DNA of 64,000 nt, taken from the NCBI GenBank assembly GCA_963814865.1, contig CAWFEN010000014.1:1240001-1304000 (forward strand), read 5' to 3'. Position 1 is the first letter of the stretch; each line of letters begins with the position of its first letter. Of the stretch, positions 35,430 through 43,858 are shown one piece after another. Below the pieces are notes generated by a model, which made no database searches, was not told the origin of the DNA, and saw nothing but the letters and a program-made list of their open reading frames with translations. The translations under genes and the position numbers were made by a program. This stretch comes from AP-15 sp963814865. Its GTDB lineage: Bacteria; Pseudomonadota; Alphaproteobacteria; ATCC43930; CGMCC-115725.

Positions 35430-37762
35430 CCCCGCGCCTTCGCTATCGCCGCCATCACCCGGCGCGGAGTGATCGGGGTTTCGTTCAGTTCGGCACCGAG
35501 CGCGGCGAGGGCGTCGCAGACGGCGTTGGCGATCGCCGCGGGCGGAGCAACGGCGCCGCCTTCGCCCATGCCCTTCATGCCGTATTCGGTGGCCGCGGCC
35601 GGGGTGTGCAGGTGGCCGATCTTGATCGCCGGCAGTTCCGCAGCGCCGGGCATCAGATAGTCCGCGAGGGTGCCGACCAATGGCTGGCCGGCTTCGTCAT
35701 AGGGGATTTCTTCAAAGAGGGCGGTGCCGATGCCCTGCACGACGCCGCCGCGGATCTGGCCTTCGACGATCATCGGGTTGACCATCGTGCCGCAATCCTC
35801 GGCAACGGCGAAGTCGAGCAGTTCGACAAACCCGGTCTCCGCGTCGACTGCGACGACCGCGCCATGCGTCGCATAGGAGAAGACGCCGGTGCCGATCGCG
35901 GGCTCGTAGGTCGCCGTCGCGTCGAGCAGCGGATCGACGCCGGGCGGCAGCCCGTCCATGCGCAGATGGGCGACTTTGGCGATCTCGGCGATCGAGATCG
36001 AGCCTTGCGGCCCCATGACCGCACCGTCGGCGCAGCGCACCGAGGCGACATCGCATTGCAGCAGATGCGCGCCGATCCGGCACAGCTTGTCGCGCAGCAG
36101 GCGGCTGGCGCGCGCCACCGCACCGCCCGACATGACCATGCTGCGCGAGGCGAAGGTGCCGAAGCCGAAGGCCGTGTTTTCGGTGTCGCCGTGCCGCACC
36201 GAGATCCGTGCCGGGTCGATGCCGAGCTCGTGATGCGCAATCTGCGACAGCGTGGTTTCGAGACCCTGGCCATGCGACTGGATGCCGACCATCAGCACCA
36301 CGCTGCCGTCGGTCAGGATGCGCGCCGTGCAGCTCTCGAACCCCGGCACGATCGCCGCGCCGCGCGAGACGAATTCGGCCGCACCATGCGCGGTCTGCTC
36401 GGCAAAGGCGGCAAAGCCGATGCCGACGAGGCGCCCATCGGGCTCGCCCTGCCGCTGCCGCGCGCGGACCGCCGGCATGTCGAGCAATTCGGCGCAGAGC
36501 CGCACACTCTGCGCGTAGTCGCCATTGTCGAAGCGCATGCCGCCAACGGTGGTGAACGGCATCTGGTCGGGCGGCACCATGTTCAAGGCCCGCACCTCGA
36601 CCGGGTCGCGGCCGATGGCACGCGCGATCTCGTCGATCGTGCGCTCGATTGCAAAGCACGCGCCCGGCCGGCCGACCCCGCGATAGGGGCCGAGCGGCGC
36701 CTTGTTGGTCGCGACCGTGCAGGCCCGCGCCCGGTAATTCGGGATCGTATAGGGTCCGGGCAGGTTGCGCGCCGCCATCGCCGCTTCTTGGTACGGCCCC
36801 TGCGGCCACAGCCCATAGGCGCCGGCATCGACGATTATCTCCGCATCGACGCCGAGGACGCGCCCTTGCCGGTCGGCATAAGCGGTGACCTTGTAATGAT
36901 GGTCGCGGGTATGCGCCGACGTTAAGAGATGCTCGCCGCGATCCTCGACCCAGCGCACCGGATGGTCGAGTTCGAGCGCCAGGGCGGCGAGGATGATCTC
37001 CTCCGGATAGAGCCGCGCCTTGGGCCCGAACCCGCCGCCGACATCGGGAGCAACGACGCGCAGGCGGCGCAATTCGAGGTCGAGAAACTCGCCCAATGCG
37101 ACGCGCACGGTATGCGGCGTCTGGGTCGAGGCATAGACGACGATCTCGTCGAGCCGATGGTCCCGACAGGCGAGCACGGCGCGGCCCTCGAGCGGGGCGC
37201 CCGATTGCCGGTGCATGCGGTATTCGCGGCTGACCGCGATCTCGGCGGCACGCGAAGCGGCCTCGATATCGCCGCCCTCGAACACCCGCTCGCTGTAGAG
37301 GTTGTCGCCCCAGCCCTCATGCACCGGATGGCGGCTGCCGCGCATGTCGCGCGGCGCATCGACGACTGCGTCGAGCACCTCGAAATCGACGGTGACGGCG
37401 GCGGCGAGGTCTTCGGCCTCGGCGCGGGTCGGAGCGATGCAGGCGGCGATTGCCTCGCCGACATAGCGCGCCTTGTCGGTGGCGAGCGGCGGCCAGGCCG
37501 GCGCCTTCGCTCCGGCCGTCTGGGTGACGACTCGAATCGGCCGAATGCGCGGCAGATCGGCGGCGGCGAAGACACGACCCTTGGCGTCGGGCGGCACGGC
37601 AACGCCGCGGATGCGGGCATGGGCATGCGGGCTGCGGACAAAGGCGACCTCCATCGTGCCGGACAATTTGATGTCTGACACAAACTGCCCGCGGCCGTGC
37701 AGATGGCGCTCGTCTTCGCGGCGCAGCAGCGAGGCGCCGATTCCCCGGGAATCATCCGGCAT
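35387..37762 (-). CDS. Molybdenum hydroxylase large subunit (CoxL-like, non-CODH)
   Basis: This 791-residue Mo-molybdopterin cytosine dinucleotide-binding subunit carries GASLLRREDERHLHGRGQF, APLEGRAV, GGGFGPKARLYPEE and the loop PYRGVGRPGACFAIER. The active-site Glu region is GMKGMGEGGAVAPPAAIANA. The loop differs from AYRCSFR of form I CO dehydrogenase, so CO oxidation is unlikely and an aldehyde or N-heterocycle substrate fits better. AGGAG precedes the ATG at 37762. It overlaps the small subunit by 11 nt, making the third gene of a medium-small-large operon. Confidence 0.93.
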   Translation of the reverse strand: MPDDSRGIGASLLRREDERHLHGRGQFVSDIKLSGTMEVAFVRSPHAHARIRGVAVPPDAKGRVFAAADLPRIRPIRVVTQTAGAKAPAWPPLATDKARYVGEAIAACIAPTRAEAEDLAAAVTVDFEVLDAVVDAPRDMRGSRHPVHEGWGDNLYSERVFEGGDIEAASRAAEIAVSREYRMHRQSGAPLEGRAVLACRDHRLDEIVVYASTQTPHTVRVALGEFLDLELRRLRVVAPDVGGGFGPKARLYPEEIILAALALELDHPVRWVEDRGEHLLTSAHTRDHHYKVTAYADRQGRVLGVDAEIIVDAGAYGLWPQGPYQEAAMAARNLPGPYTIPNYRARACTVATNKAPLGPYRGVGRPGACFAIERTIDEIARAIGRDPVEVRALNMVPPDQMPFTTVGGMRFDNGDYAQSVRLCAELLDMPAVRARQRQGEPDGRLVGIGFAAFAEQTAHGAAEFVSRGAAIVPGFESCTARILTDGSVVLMVGIQSHGQGLETTLSQIAHHELGIDPARISVRHGDTENTAFGFGTFASRSMVMSGGAVARASRLLRDKLCRIGAHLLQCDVASVRCADGAVMGPQGSISIAEIAKVAHLRMDGLPPGVDPLLDATATYEPAIGTGVFSYATHGAVVAVDAETGFVELLDFAVAEDCGTMVNPMIVEGQIRGGVVQGIGTALFEEIPYDEAGQPLVGTLADYLMPGAAELPAIKIGHLHTPAAATEYGMKGMGEGGAVAPPAAIANAVCDALAALGAELNETPITPRRVMAAIAKARGQVDPVVSSGRGPR

Positions 37763-38234
37763 CGGGGGCTCCTGACGCCGCCGCAGCGGCGGCGGCGATC
37801 GCGGCGACGATGTTGGTGTAGCCAGTGCAGCGGCAGATATTGCCGGCAAGACCGGCGCGGATCTCTGGTTCTGATCCGGCCCGCCGGCGCCGGATCAGAT
37901 CATGCGCCGTGATCAGCATGGCCGGCGTGCAGAAGCCGCACTGCAGCCCGTGATGGCGGTGAAAGCCGTCGCGCAACGCTGCCATCACCGGATCGCCGGC
38001 GAAGCCCTCGATGGTGCGGATTTCGCGCTCGTCGCAGGCAACCGCGAGCATCAGGCAGGCACGCGCCGGCTCGCCGTCGACAAGAACCGTGCAGGCGCCG
38101 CACACCCCGTGCTCGCAGCCGAGATGGGTTCCGGTCAGGTTGCGCCGCTCGCGCAGGAAATCGGCGAGCGACAGCCGCGGCGGCACATCATCGGCGATTT
38201 CGGCGCCGTTGACCCGCAGGCGGATCGCGGTCAC
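37752..38234 (-). CDS. Molybdenum hydroxylase 2Fe-2S small subunit (CoxS-like)
   Basis: The 160-residue protein has two [2Fe-2S] clusters. The plant-type N-terminal cluster is in GCEHGVCGACTVLVDG. The helical C-terminal cluster is in CGFCTPAMLI and NICRCTGYTNIV. It carries electrons from the Mo site to FAD. It overlaps the FAD subunit by 4 nt (ATGA) and the large subunit by 11 nt, so the three subunits are coupled. Confidence 0.95.
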   Translation of the reverse strand: MTAIRLRVNGAEIADDVPPRLSLADFLRERRNLTGTHLGCEHGVCGACTVLVDGEPARACLMLAVACDEREIRTIEGFAGDPVMAALRDGFHRHHGLQCGFCTPAMLITAHDLIRRRRAGSEPEIRAGLAGNICRCTGYTNIVAAIAAAAAAASGAPDAG

Positions 38235-39064
38235 GCCGTCACCTGGTGCACCGCGCGCATCGCCGCTACCCGATGCAGGTTGTGCTGGAACTCGTCGAAA
38301 TGCCGGTCGGCGGCGCGATCGAGATCGGCGGCGATTGCGTTGCGCAGGGTTGCTGAATCAAGGCGGCTCTCGGTGAAAGACTGCGATGCCTGATCGAGCA
38401 CCAGCGGTGTCCCGTTGGCGGCGCCGAGAACGATCCGGCAATGACCGCCCGCGCGGTCGGCGACGGCAATGGCGAGCGCGTTCGCGAACTCGCCCGATTT
38501 GCGGCTCAGCTTGACATAGCCCCAGCGGGCGTCGGCGGGCAGCTTGGGGATACGCACGCTCTCGATGATCTCATCGTCGGCGAGCCGCGTCTCGTAGATG
38601 CCGGTGGTGAATTCGGTGCATTTAAGCGAATGCCGGCCGTTCGGACCGAACAGGGTCACTTCGGCATCAAGGGCGGCGAGCACTGCCGGCCATTCGGCTG
38701 CCGGGTCCGCCAAAGCCAGGCTGCCGCCGATCGTGCCGCGGGTGCGGATCGCGCGGTAGGCGAGGCTCGCCGCGACCCGCGGCATCAGCCCGCGCGAGGA
38801 ATCGGGCACCCGCCCGTCCTCGATCGCGGCATGGGTCACGCAGGCGCCGAGAGTTACGGCGTCGCTGTCCTCGGCAAAGCCCGCCAGCTCCGGCAGCCGC
38901 GCGATGTCTATCAGCATAGCGGGCGAGGCGGCCCGGAGGTTCATCATCGCCAGCAAGGATTGCCCGCCGGCGATGACCTGCGCTTCGCCACCCGCCTTTG
39001 CCAGCAGCGCGACGGCCTCGCCAAGGCTGTGCGGACGGACGTAATCGAAGGCGGCAGCTTTCAT
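38231..39064 (-). CDS. Molybdenum hydroxylase FAD-binding medium subunit (CoxM-like)
   Basis: The 277-residue FAD subunit has the two FAD loops AGGQSLLAMMNLR and TIGGSLALADPAAEWP, and a C-terminal CO-dehydrogenase flavoprotein domain. MKAAAFDYVRP at 39064 is the family-like start; the frame is open to 39118. It is the first gene of the operon, 145 bp from the divergent MarR gene. That gap contains an imperfect short dyad (ACTT-CTA-AAGT), a weak operator candidate. Confidence 0.93.
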   Translation of the reverse strand: MKAAAFDYVRPHSLGEAVALLAKAGGEAQVIAGGQSLLAMMNLRAASPAMLIDIARLPELAGFAEDSDAVTLGACVTHAAIEDGRVPDSSRGLMPRVAASLAYRAIRTRGTIGGSLALADPAAEWPAVLAALDAEVTLFGPNGRHSLKCTEFTTGIYETRLADDEIIESVRIPKLPADARWGYVKLSRKSGEFANALAIAVADRAGGHCRIVLGAANGTPLVLDQASQSFTESRLDSATLRNAIAADLDRAADRHFDEFQHNLHRVAAMRAVHQVTA

Positions 39065-39209
39065 GACCGGGCCTGCAGCGGCACTCCGAACAGCAGCACC
39101 GGCGAGCCCGGCTGTCAATCGGCGACGCTGCGAGACTTCTAAAGTTCGCTGGCGCGCGGACCTCGACCACCCTTAATGTCGGTCGTTCTGGCGATAGCGG
39201 GATGCCTCC

Positions 39210-39689
39210 ATGATCCATGAAATCCCGAGCCGCACTCTCGGTTTTGTTCTTAACGACGTGGCCCGCCTGCTGCGTAAGCGGTTCGAGCAGCGGGCGCGCG
39301 CCGCCTCGCTCGGGCTGACCCGGGCGCAATCCGCGGTGCTCGCCTATCTTGCCCGCCAGGAGGGCATCAACCAGGCGGCGCTGGCCCAGATCCTCGATCT
39401 CGAGCCGATCACGCTCGCCCGCCTGCTCGACCGGCTGCAGGCGGCGGGGCTGATCGAGCGGCGGCCCGATCCCAAGGACCGCCGCGCCCATCTGCTTTAT
39501 CTGACCACCGCCGCCTACCCCCTCCTCGACCGCATTTTTGCGCTCGCGGCCGAGGTCCGCGAAGAGGCGCTTGCCGGGATTCCCGAGCCCGACCGCAGCC
39601 GCCTCCTCGACATGCTGATCGCGATGAAGGTGAACCTGATCCACCAATCCGCGGAAGCCGAACCCGCCGCGACATCGGCCCGCGCCTGA
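39210..39689 (+). CDS. MarR-family transcriptional regulator
   Basis: The 159-residue protein has a winged helix. The recognition part NQAALAQILDLEPITLARLLDRL and the wing with LIERRPDPKDRRAH are classic MarR features. Long N- and C-terminal helices should form the dimer. MarR proteins usually repress a divergent gene until a small aromatic or phenolic ligand binds. Here the divergent target would be the molybdenum hydroxylase operon starting at 39064. Confidence 0.92.
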   Translation: MIHEIPSRTLGFVLNDVARLLRKRFEQRARAASLGLTRAQSAVLAYLARQEGINQAALAQILDLEPITLARLLDRLQAAGLIERRPDPKDRRAHLLYLTTAAYPLLDRIFALAAEVREEALAGIPEPDRSRLLDMLIAMKVNLIHQSAEAEPAATSARA

Positions 39690-39778
39690 TCCGCATCGGC
39701 GCCGAGGATTGTCTCTTTGCGCGCGGCGGCGGCGATCATGCTATGATGCCGGGCGGTGCTGCGATGGAGGATTGGATC

Positions 39779-40636
39779 ATGGCGACGGCGGTGCAGACGC
39801 GCGAATCCGGGTTCAAGACCAACCCCGACTACAAGATCACCTTCGAACCGTCGCCGCGGCGCGTGCGCGTCAAGCTGGGCGGCGAGACCATCGCCGACAG
39901 CACCAAGGCGCATCTGCTGTTCGAGACCCGGCATCTGCCGGTCTATTACTTTCCGCGCGCCGACGTCCGCATGGATCTGATGACGCCGACCGAGCACCAC
40001 ACCTTCTGCCCCTATAAAGGCACGGCGTCGTACTGGACGATCGGGGCCGGCGGCAAGGTGGCCGAAAATGCGGTGTGGGCCTATCCGGACCCGTTCGAGG
40101 AAGTGGCGGCGATCGGCGATTTCGTCGCCTTCTATTGGGATCGGGTGGACGCCTGGTACGAGGAGGACGAGGAGATCTTCGTCCACCCGCGCGATCCCTA
40201 TAAGCGGGTCGATGTGATCCAATCCTCGCGCCCGGTGCAGATCATCGTCGGCGGCGAAATCGTTGCCGAGACGCGGCGCGCGCGGTTTCTGTTCGAGACG
40301 CGGCTGCCGACCCGCTATTACATCCCGCCCGAGGATGTCCGCATGGATCTGCTGATCCCGAGCGACAAGGTCACCCGCTGCCCTTACAAGGGGCAGGCGC
40401 GCTACCACTCGGTCAAGGTTGGCGACCGGCTGTTCGAGGATCTCGTCTGGAGCTACCCCGACCCGATCGCGGAGTGCCCGAAGATCAAAGGCTATCTGTG
40501 CTTCTTCAACGAGCATGTCGACGAGGTCCGGGTGGACGGCGCCGCCGTTCCGCGCCCGGCAACCCCGTGGTCGAAGGACTGGAACGAAAAGGCGAAGACC
40601 GTCCCCGACATGCGCGGGCCGGTCGTCCGGCCCTAG
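39779..40636 (+). CDS. Tandem DUF427 domain protein
   Basis: The 285-residue protein has two copies of the DUF427 fold. Copy one has RRVRVKLGGETIADS...HHTFCPYKGTASYW, and copy two has RPVQIIVGGEIVAET...KVTRCPYKGQARYH. Each ends in a W-x-Y-P-D-P motif followed by a FxxxFYxxxV/FFNEHV segment. The function of DUF427 is not established; the conserved Cys and Tyr residues suggest a small-molecule-binding or catalytic pocket. The ATG at 39779 has GGAGG 8 bases upstream. The stop codon TAG falls inside the left end of a dispersed repeat. Confidence 0.85.
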   Translation: MATAVQTRESGFKTNPDYKITFEPSPRRVRVKLGGETIADSTKAHLLFETRHLPVYYFPRADVRMDLMTPTEHHTFCPYKGTASYWTIGAGGKVAENAVWAYPDPFEEVAAIGDFVAFYWDRVDAWYEEDEEIFVHPRDPYKRVDVIQSSRPVQIIVGGEIVAETRRARFLFETRLPTRYYIPPEDVRMDLLIPSDKVTRCPYKGQARYHSVKVGDRLFEDLVWSYPDPIAECPKIKGYLCFFNEHVDEVRVDGAAVPRPATPWSKDWNEKAKTVPDMRGPVVRP

Positions 40637-40824
40637 CGGGGCGGTTCTAACGCTTAGCACCCGTCCGATTTTCCTCTTCGTCATTCCCGCGAAAGCGGGA
40701 ACCCAGAGCCTGCCCCTGGCTTGAACAGGGGACGGCAGGCGCCGAGCGCTTGCCCTGGACCCCCGCCTGCGCGGGGGCGACGGCCAGGAAGTAGGGGAGT
40801 CATTTGTTAGGCTAGTACCACTGG
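40633..40824 (+). repeat. Dispersed structured repeat, copy 1
   Basis: This 192-bp element matches, in opposite orientation, 58954-59163. It runs from CTAG through GCGGTTCTAA to GGAGTCATTTGT and CTAGTACCAC. It can fold into successive stem-loops. The first is TTCCCGC-GAAA-GCGGGAA at 40684-40701, with a GNRA loop. The second is GCCTGCCCCTG paired with CAGGGGACGGCAGGC. The third is CCCCCGC-CTGC-GCGGGGG. The termini are partly inverted (CTAGTG/CACTAG in copy 2), as in MITE-like elements. It encodes nothing; the apparent peptide FVIPAKAGTQ is a known artefact of such repeats. Confidence 0.85.
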
Positions 40825-40856
40825 CGCTCGGACGCAGACACAAGATTCACTCGAAC

Positions 40857-40957
40857 CGTCATGGCTGGGCTGGTCCCGGCCACCCACGATTCGCGGCACC
40901 AACTCTGCCGGTTTCCGTGGCTGCCCGGCACAAGGCTGCGCAGGGCCGGGCATGACG
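40857..40957. repeat. Second palindromic interspersed repeat (different family)
   Basis: This 101-bp imperfect palindrome has outer arms CGTCATGGCTGGGCTGGTCC and, inverted, GGGCCGGGCATGACG. The inner arms are CCACCCACG and CGTGGCTGCCCGG. It belongs to the type whose false translation reads VAGTSPAMT, common in alphaproteobacterial intergenic regions. With the preceding repeat it fills most of the 496-base gap 40637-41132. The rest of the gap has no feature except the strong Shine-Dalgarno sequence of the next gene. Confidence 0.7.
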
Positions 40958-41132
40958 AGGGCGGCGAGACTGCACCATCTGAATGCGCCTGAGCCCTAGC
41001 GCCGCCACGCCGGTCGACCAACGCCGGCCGGCCGGAAAGCAGGACGGCGCCGGATCGTCGCCGGCTCGATTTCCGCGCGACCCCCGTCTACACTCGCCCG
41101 CGCCAGGGTCGGAGCAACGGGAGGGGAAGGCG

Positions 41133-42116
41133 ATGCGGGTTCTGATCGGCGCCTTGTTGTGCGCTGCGAGCTTGGTGCTCGCGCGCGGGGCACCGGCGCA
41201 GACGGTCAGCTTCGGCACCGATTGGAAAGCGGAGGCCGAGCATGGCGGCTACTATCAGGCGATCGCCACCGGCATCTACCGGCATTACGGCCTCGAGGTG
41301 ACGCTGCGCCAGGGCGGGCCGCAGATGAACCAGGCGCAGCTGCTCGCCGCCGGCCGCCTCGACTTCATGATCGCGACGAATTCCTTCATTCCGCTCAATT
41401 TCGTGCAGCAGGACGTGCCGATGGTCGCGGTCGCGGCGATCTTCCAGAAAGACCCCTCGGTGCTGATCGCGCATCCGGGCCAGGGCGACGACAGCCTCGC
41501 CGCGCTCAAGGGCAAGCCGATCATGATCGGCTCCGACACCCGCATCGGCAGCTGGATCTTTCTGAAGCAGAAATTCGGCTACACCGACGACCAGATCCGG
41601 CCCTACACCTTCAGCGTCGCGCCGTTTCTGGCCGATCCCAAGGCGATCCAGCAGGGTTATCTGTCGAGCGAGCCGTTCACGATCGAGCAGGCCGGGGTCA
41701 AGCCGACGGTGCTGCTGATCGCCGATGCCGGCTATTCGAGCTACAGCTCGCTGATCGAAACCTCAGACAGGCTGGTGCGCGACAACCCGGATCTGGTGCA
41801 GCGCTTCGTCAATGCCAGCATCGCGGGCTGGCAGAGCTATCTCTATGGCGACCCCGGACCGGCGAACGCGCTGATCAAGCGCGACAACCCGGAGATGACC
41901 GATGCATTGCTCGCTTACGGCATTGCCAAGATCAAGGAATACGGGATCGTCGACAGCGGCGACGCCAAGAAGTACGGGATCGGCGCGATGACGCAGGCGC
42001 GCTGGCAGGACTTCTTCGACACGATGTCGAGCGCCGGCGTCTATCCCAAGGATATGGATTTGAAGAAAGCATTCACCCTCGCCTTCGTCGACAAGCGGTT
42101 CGGGATGCGGCCCTGA
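41133..42116 (+). CDS. ABC transporter substrate-binding protein (NMT1/SsuA-like)
   Basis: This 327-residue periplasmic binding protein has a signal peptide cleaved near PAQ-TVSF (residue ~23). The body is the SsuA/THI5 fold: TDWKAEAEHGGYYQAIATGIY, LRQGGPQMNQAQLLAAGRLDF and DPKAIQQGYLSSEP. Ligands in this family range from sulfonates and nitrate to thiamine pyrimidines; this sequence does not decide. A strong GGGAGGGGAAGG precedes ATG 41133. It leads an operon with an ATPase and a permease. Confidence 0.92.
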   Translation: MRVLIGALLCAASLVLARGAPAQTVSFGTDWKAEAEHGGYYQAIATGIYRHYGLEVTLRQGGPQMNQAQLLAAGRLDFMIATNSFIPLNFVQQDVPMVAVAAIFQKDPSVLIAHPGQGDDSLAALKGKPIMIGSDTRIGSWIFLKQKFGYTDDQIRPYTFSVAPFLADPKAIQQGYLSSEPFTIEQAGVKPTVLLIADAGYSSYSSLIETSDRLVRDNPDLVQRFVNASIAGWQSYLYGDPGPANALIKRDNPEMTDALLAYGIAKIKEYGIVDSGDAKKYGIGAMTQARWQDFFDTMSSAGVYPKDMDLKKAFTLAFVDKRFGMRP

Positions 42117-42140
42117 CCGTTCCGGCGATGCCTCGCCCGC

Positions 42141-42956
42141 GTGCGCCTGCGCCGGCGGCCGCCCGCGGCCGGCAGCCCGATCGTCTCGTTGCGCGGCATC
42201 GCCAAGCGCTTCGCCGGCGGGGTCGCGGCGCTTGACCCGATCGATCTCGACATCGGCCGCGGGGAATTCCTGAGCGTCGTCGGGCCGTCGGGCTGCGGCA
42301 AGACCACGCTCCTGCGGATCATCGCCGGGTTGAGCGAGCCGAGCACCGGCAAGCGGCGGCTGGCGCTCGCCCCGGCCGGTGGCGGGAGCCACGCCCCCGG
42401 CCGAATCGGCTTCGTCTTCCAGGACCCGACCTTGATGCCGTGGAGCACCGTTCTCGACAATGTCCTGCTGCCGTTTCGCCTGATCGGGCGGGCCGGGCAT
42501 GCCGAGCGCGAGCGCGCCGGAGCCGAGATCGGCGCGGTCGGGCTCGCCGGGTTCGAGCGCGCCTATCCGCGGCAGCTCTCGGGCGGCATGCGCATGCGCG
42601 TCTCGATCGCCAGGGCACTCGTCACCGACCCCGACCTGCTGCTTCTCGACGAGCCTTTCGCGGCACTCGACGAGATCACTCGCATGGCGCTCAACGATGA
42701 TCTGATGCGGCTGTGGGAAAGCCGCCACCCGACGGTGGTGTTCGTCACCCACAGCGTCTTCGAATCGGTCTATCTGTCGACCCGGATTGCGGTCATGACG
42801 GCGCGGCCGGGCCGGATCGCCGCCGATGTGAGGATCGATCTGGCGCAGCCGCGCGAGCGCGCTCTGCGCATATCGGCCGCCTATGCCGCGCTCTGCGCAA
42901 AAATTTCGAGCCGCCTGGCGCAGGCGATGGCGGCAGGGACCCCCGCCGGATCATGA
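42141..42956 (+). CDS. ABC transporter ATP-binding protein (SsuB/TauB-like)
   Basis: The 271-residue ATPase has Walker A GPSGCGKTT (residues 48-56), a Q-loop in FVFQDPTLMPW, the signature LSGGMRMRVSIARAL, Walker B LLLLDEPFAALDE and the H-loop THSVFESVYLS. It starts at a GTG at 42141, 24 bp after the binding-protein stop. The ATG at 42128 is out of frame. It is coupled to the permease by an ATGA overlap. Confidence 0.94.
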   Translation: MRLRRRPPAAGSPIVSLRGIAKRFAGGVAALDPIDLDIGRGEFLSVVGPSGCGKTTLLRIIAGLSEPSTGKRRLALAPAGGGSHAPGRIGFVFQDPTLMPWSTVLDNVLLPFRLIGRAGHAERERAGAEIGAVGLAGFERAYPRQLSGGMRMRVSIARALVTDPDLLLLDEPFAALDEITRMALNDDLMRLWESRHPTVVFVTHSVFESVYLSTRIAVMTARPGRIAADVRIDLAQPRERALRISAAYAALCAKISSRLAQAMAAGTPAGS

Positions 42957-43753
42957 GGCCTCTGCACAGCGCGCGGCTGTGGCGCGCCGCCGCGCCGCTT
43001 CTGATGGGCATGGCGTTTCTGGCCCTCTGGGAGGCGGTGGTCCGGCTCGAGAGCATCCCAGTCTATATCCTGCCCGGCCCGATCGCGATTGCCGAGGCGC
43101 TGTGGACCGACGGGCCGAGCCTGTTGGGCTCGCTGCTCGTCACGCTGCGCGTCACGCTCGCAGCACTCGCCGCGGCGGCGGTATTCGGCGGTGCCATCGC
43201 GCTGTTGTTTTCGCTCTCGCGCGTGCTCGCGGTCAGCCTGTTCCCGTATGCGGTGATATTGCAGGTGACGCCGATCGTGGCGATCGCGCCGCTGATCATC
43301 ATCTGGGTGCGGGAGCCGTTTCTGGCGCTTCTGGTCTGCGCCTGGATCGTCGCCTTCTTCCCGATCGTCTCGAACACGACGGTCGGGCTCAACAGTGCCG
43401 ACCGAAATTTGCTGGCACTGTTCCGCCTCTACGGTGCCACGCCGGCGCAGACCCTGCGCTATCTGAAGCTGCCGACGGCATTGCCCTATTTCCTCGCAGG
43501 GTTGCGCATCAGCGGCGGGCTGGCACTGATCGGCGCGGTCGTCGCCGAGTTTGTCGCCGGCACCGGCGGCGCCGAGACCGGGCTCGCTTTCCGCATCCTC
43601 GAGGCCGGCTATCGCCTGGCGATCCCGCGCCTGTTCGCCGCGCTGTTCCTGCTGTCGGCGACCGGGGTCATCATCTATCTCGTGCTCGACGCCCTGTCGC
43701 GCCTCCTGCTGCGCCATTGGCACGAAAGCGCCATCGAGGCGGAAGAGGAGTGA
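42953..43753 (+). CDS. ABC transporter permease (SsuC/TauC-like)
   Basis: The 266-residue inner-membrane protein has about six helices. The BPD_transp_1 coupling motif is the segment LFRLYGATPAQTLRYLKLP, where the EAA loop contacts the ATPase. The start overlaps the ATPase stop by 4 nt. It completes a three-gene importer with the binding protein at 41133. A convergent SDR gene follows after 105 bp, and no terminator is obvious there. Confidence 0.93.
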   Translation: MRPLHSARLWRAAAPLLMGMAFLALWEAVVRLESIPVYILPGPIAIAEALWTDGPSLLGSLLVTLRVTLAALAAAAVFGGAIALLFSLSRVLAVSLFPYAVILQVTPIVAIAPLIIIWVREPFLALLVCAWIVAFFPIVSNTTVGLNSADRNLLALFRLYGATPAQTLRYLKLPTALPYFLAGLRISGGLALIGAVVAEFVAGTGGAETGLAFRILEAGYRLAIPRLFAALFLLSATGVIIYLVLDALSRLLLRHWHESAIEAEEE

Positions 43754-43858
43754 GGCCTCTCTTACGGTAAAGCGGCACGGAAGCGCGGCATCGAAAATCG
43801 CACCCCCCTTTCGCAAAAGCAGCTCCCGCGTTTCGTTTCGACAGCGTGTTGGTTTGCG

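Noticed and set aside
35387..39064. CO dehydrogenase (CoxMSL) assignment
   Set aside because: The large subunit has PYRGVGR, not the AYRCSFR loop of form I CO dehydrogenase, and no cox accessory genes are near.
40419..40724. Short frame ending FVIPAKAGTQSLPLA
   Set aside because: This peptide is a known false translation of the TTCCCGCGAAAGCGGGAA repeat; the reverse-oriented copy gives the same at 59072-59443.
40812..41021. Short frame containing VAGTSPAMT
   Set aside because: False translation of a palindromic intergenic repeat.
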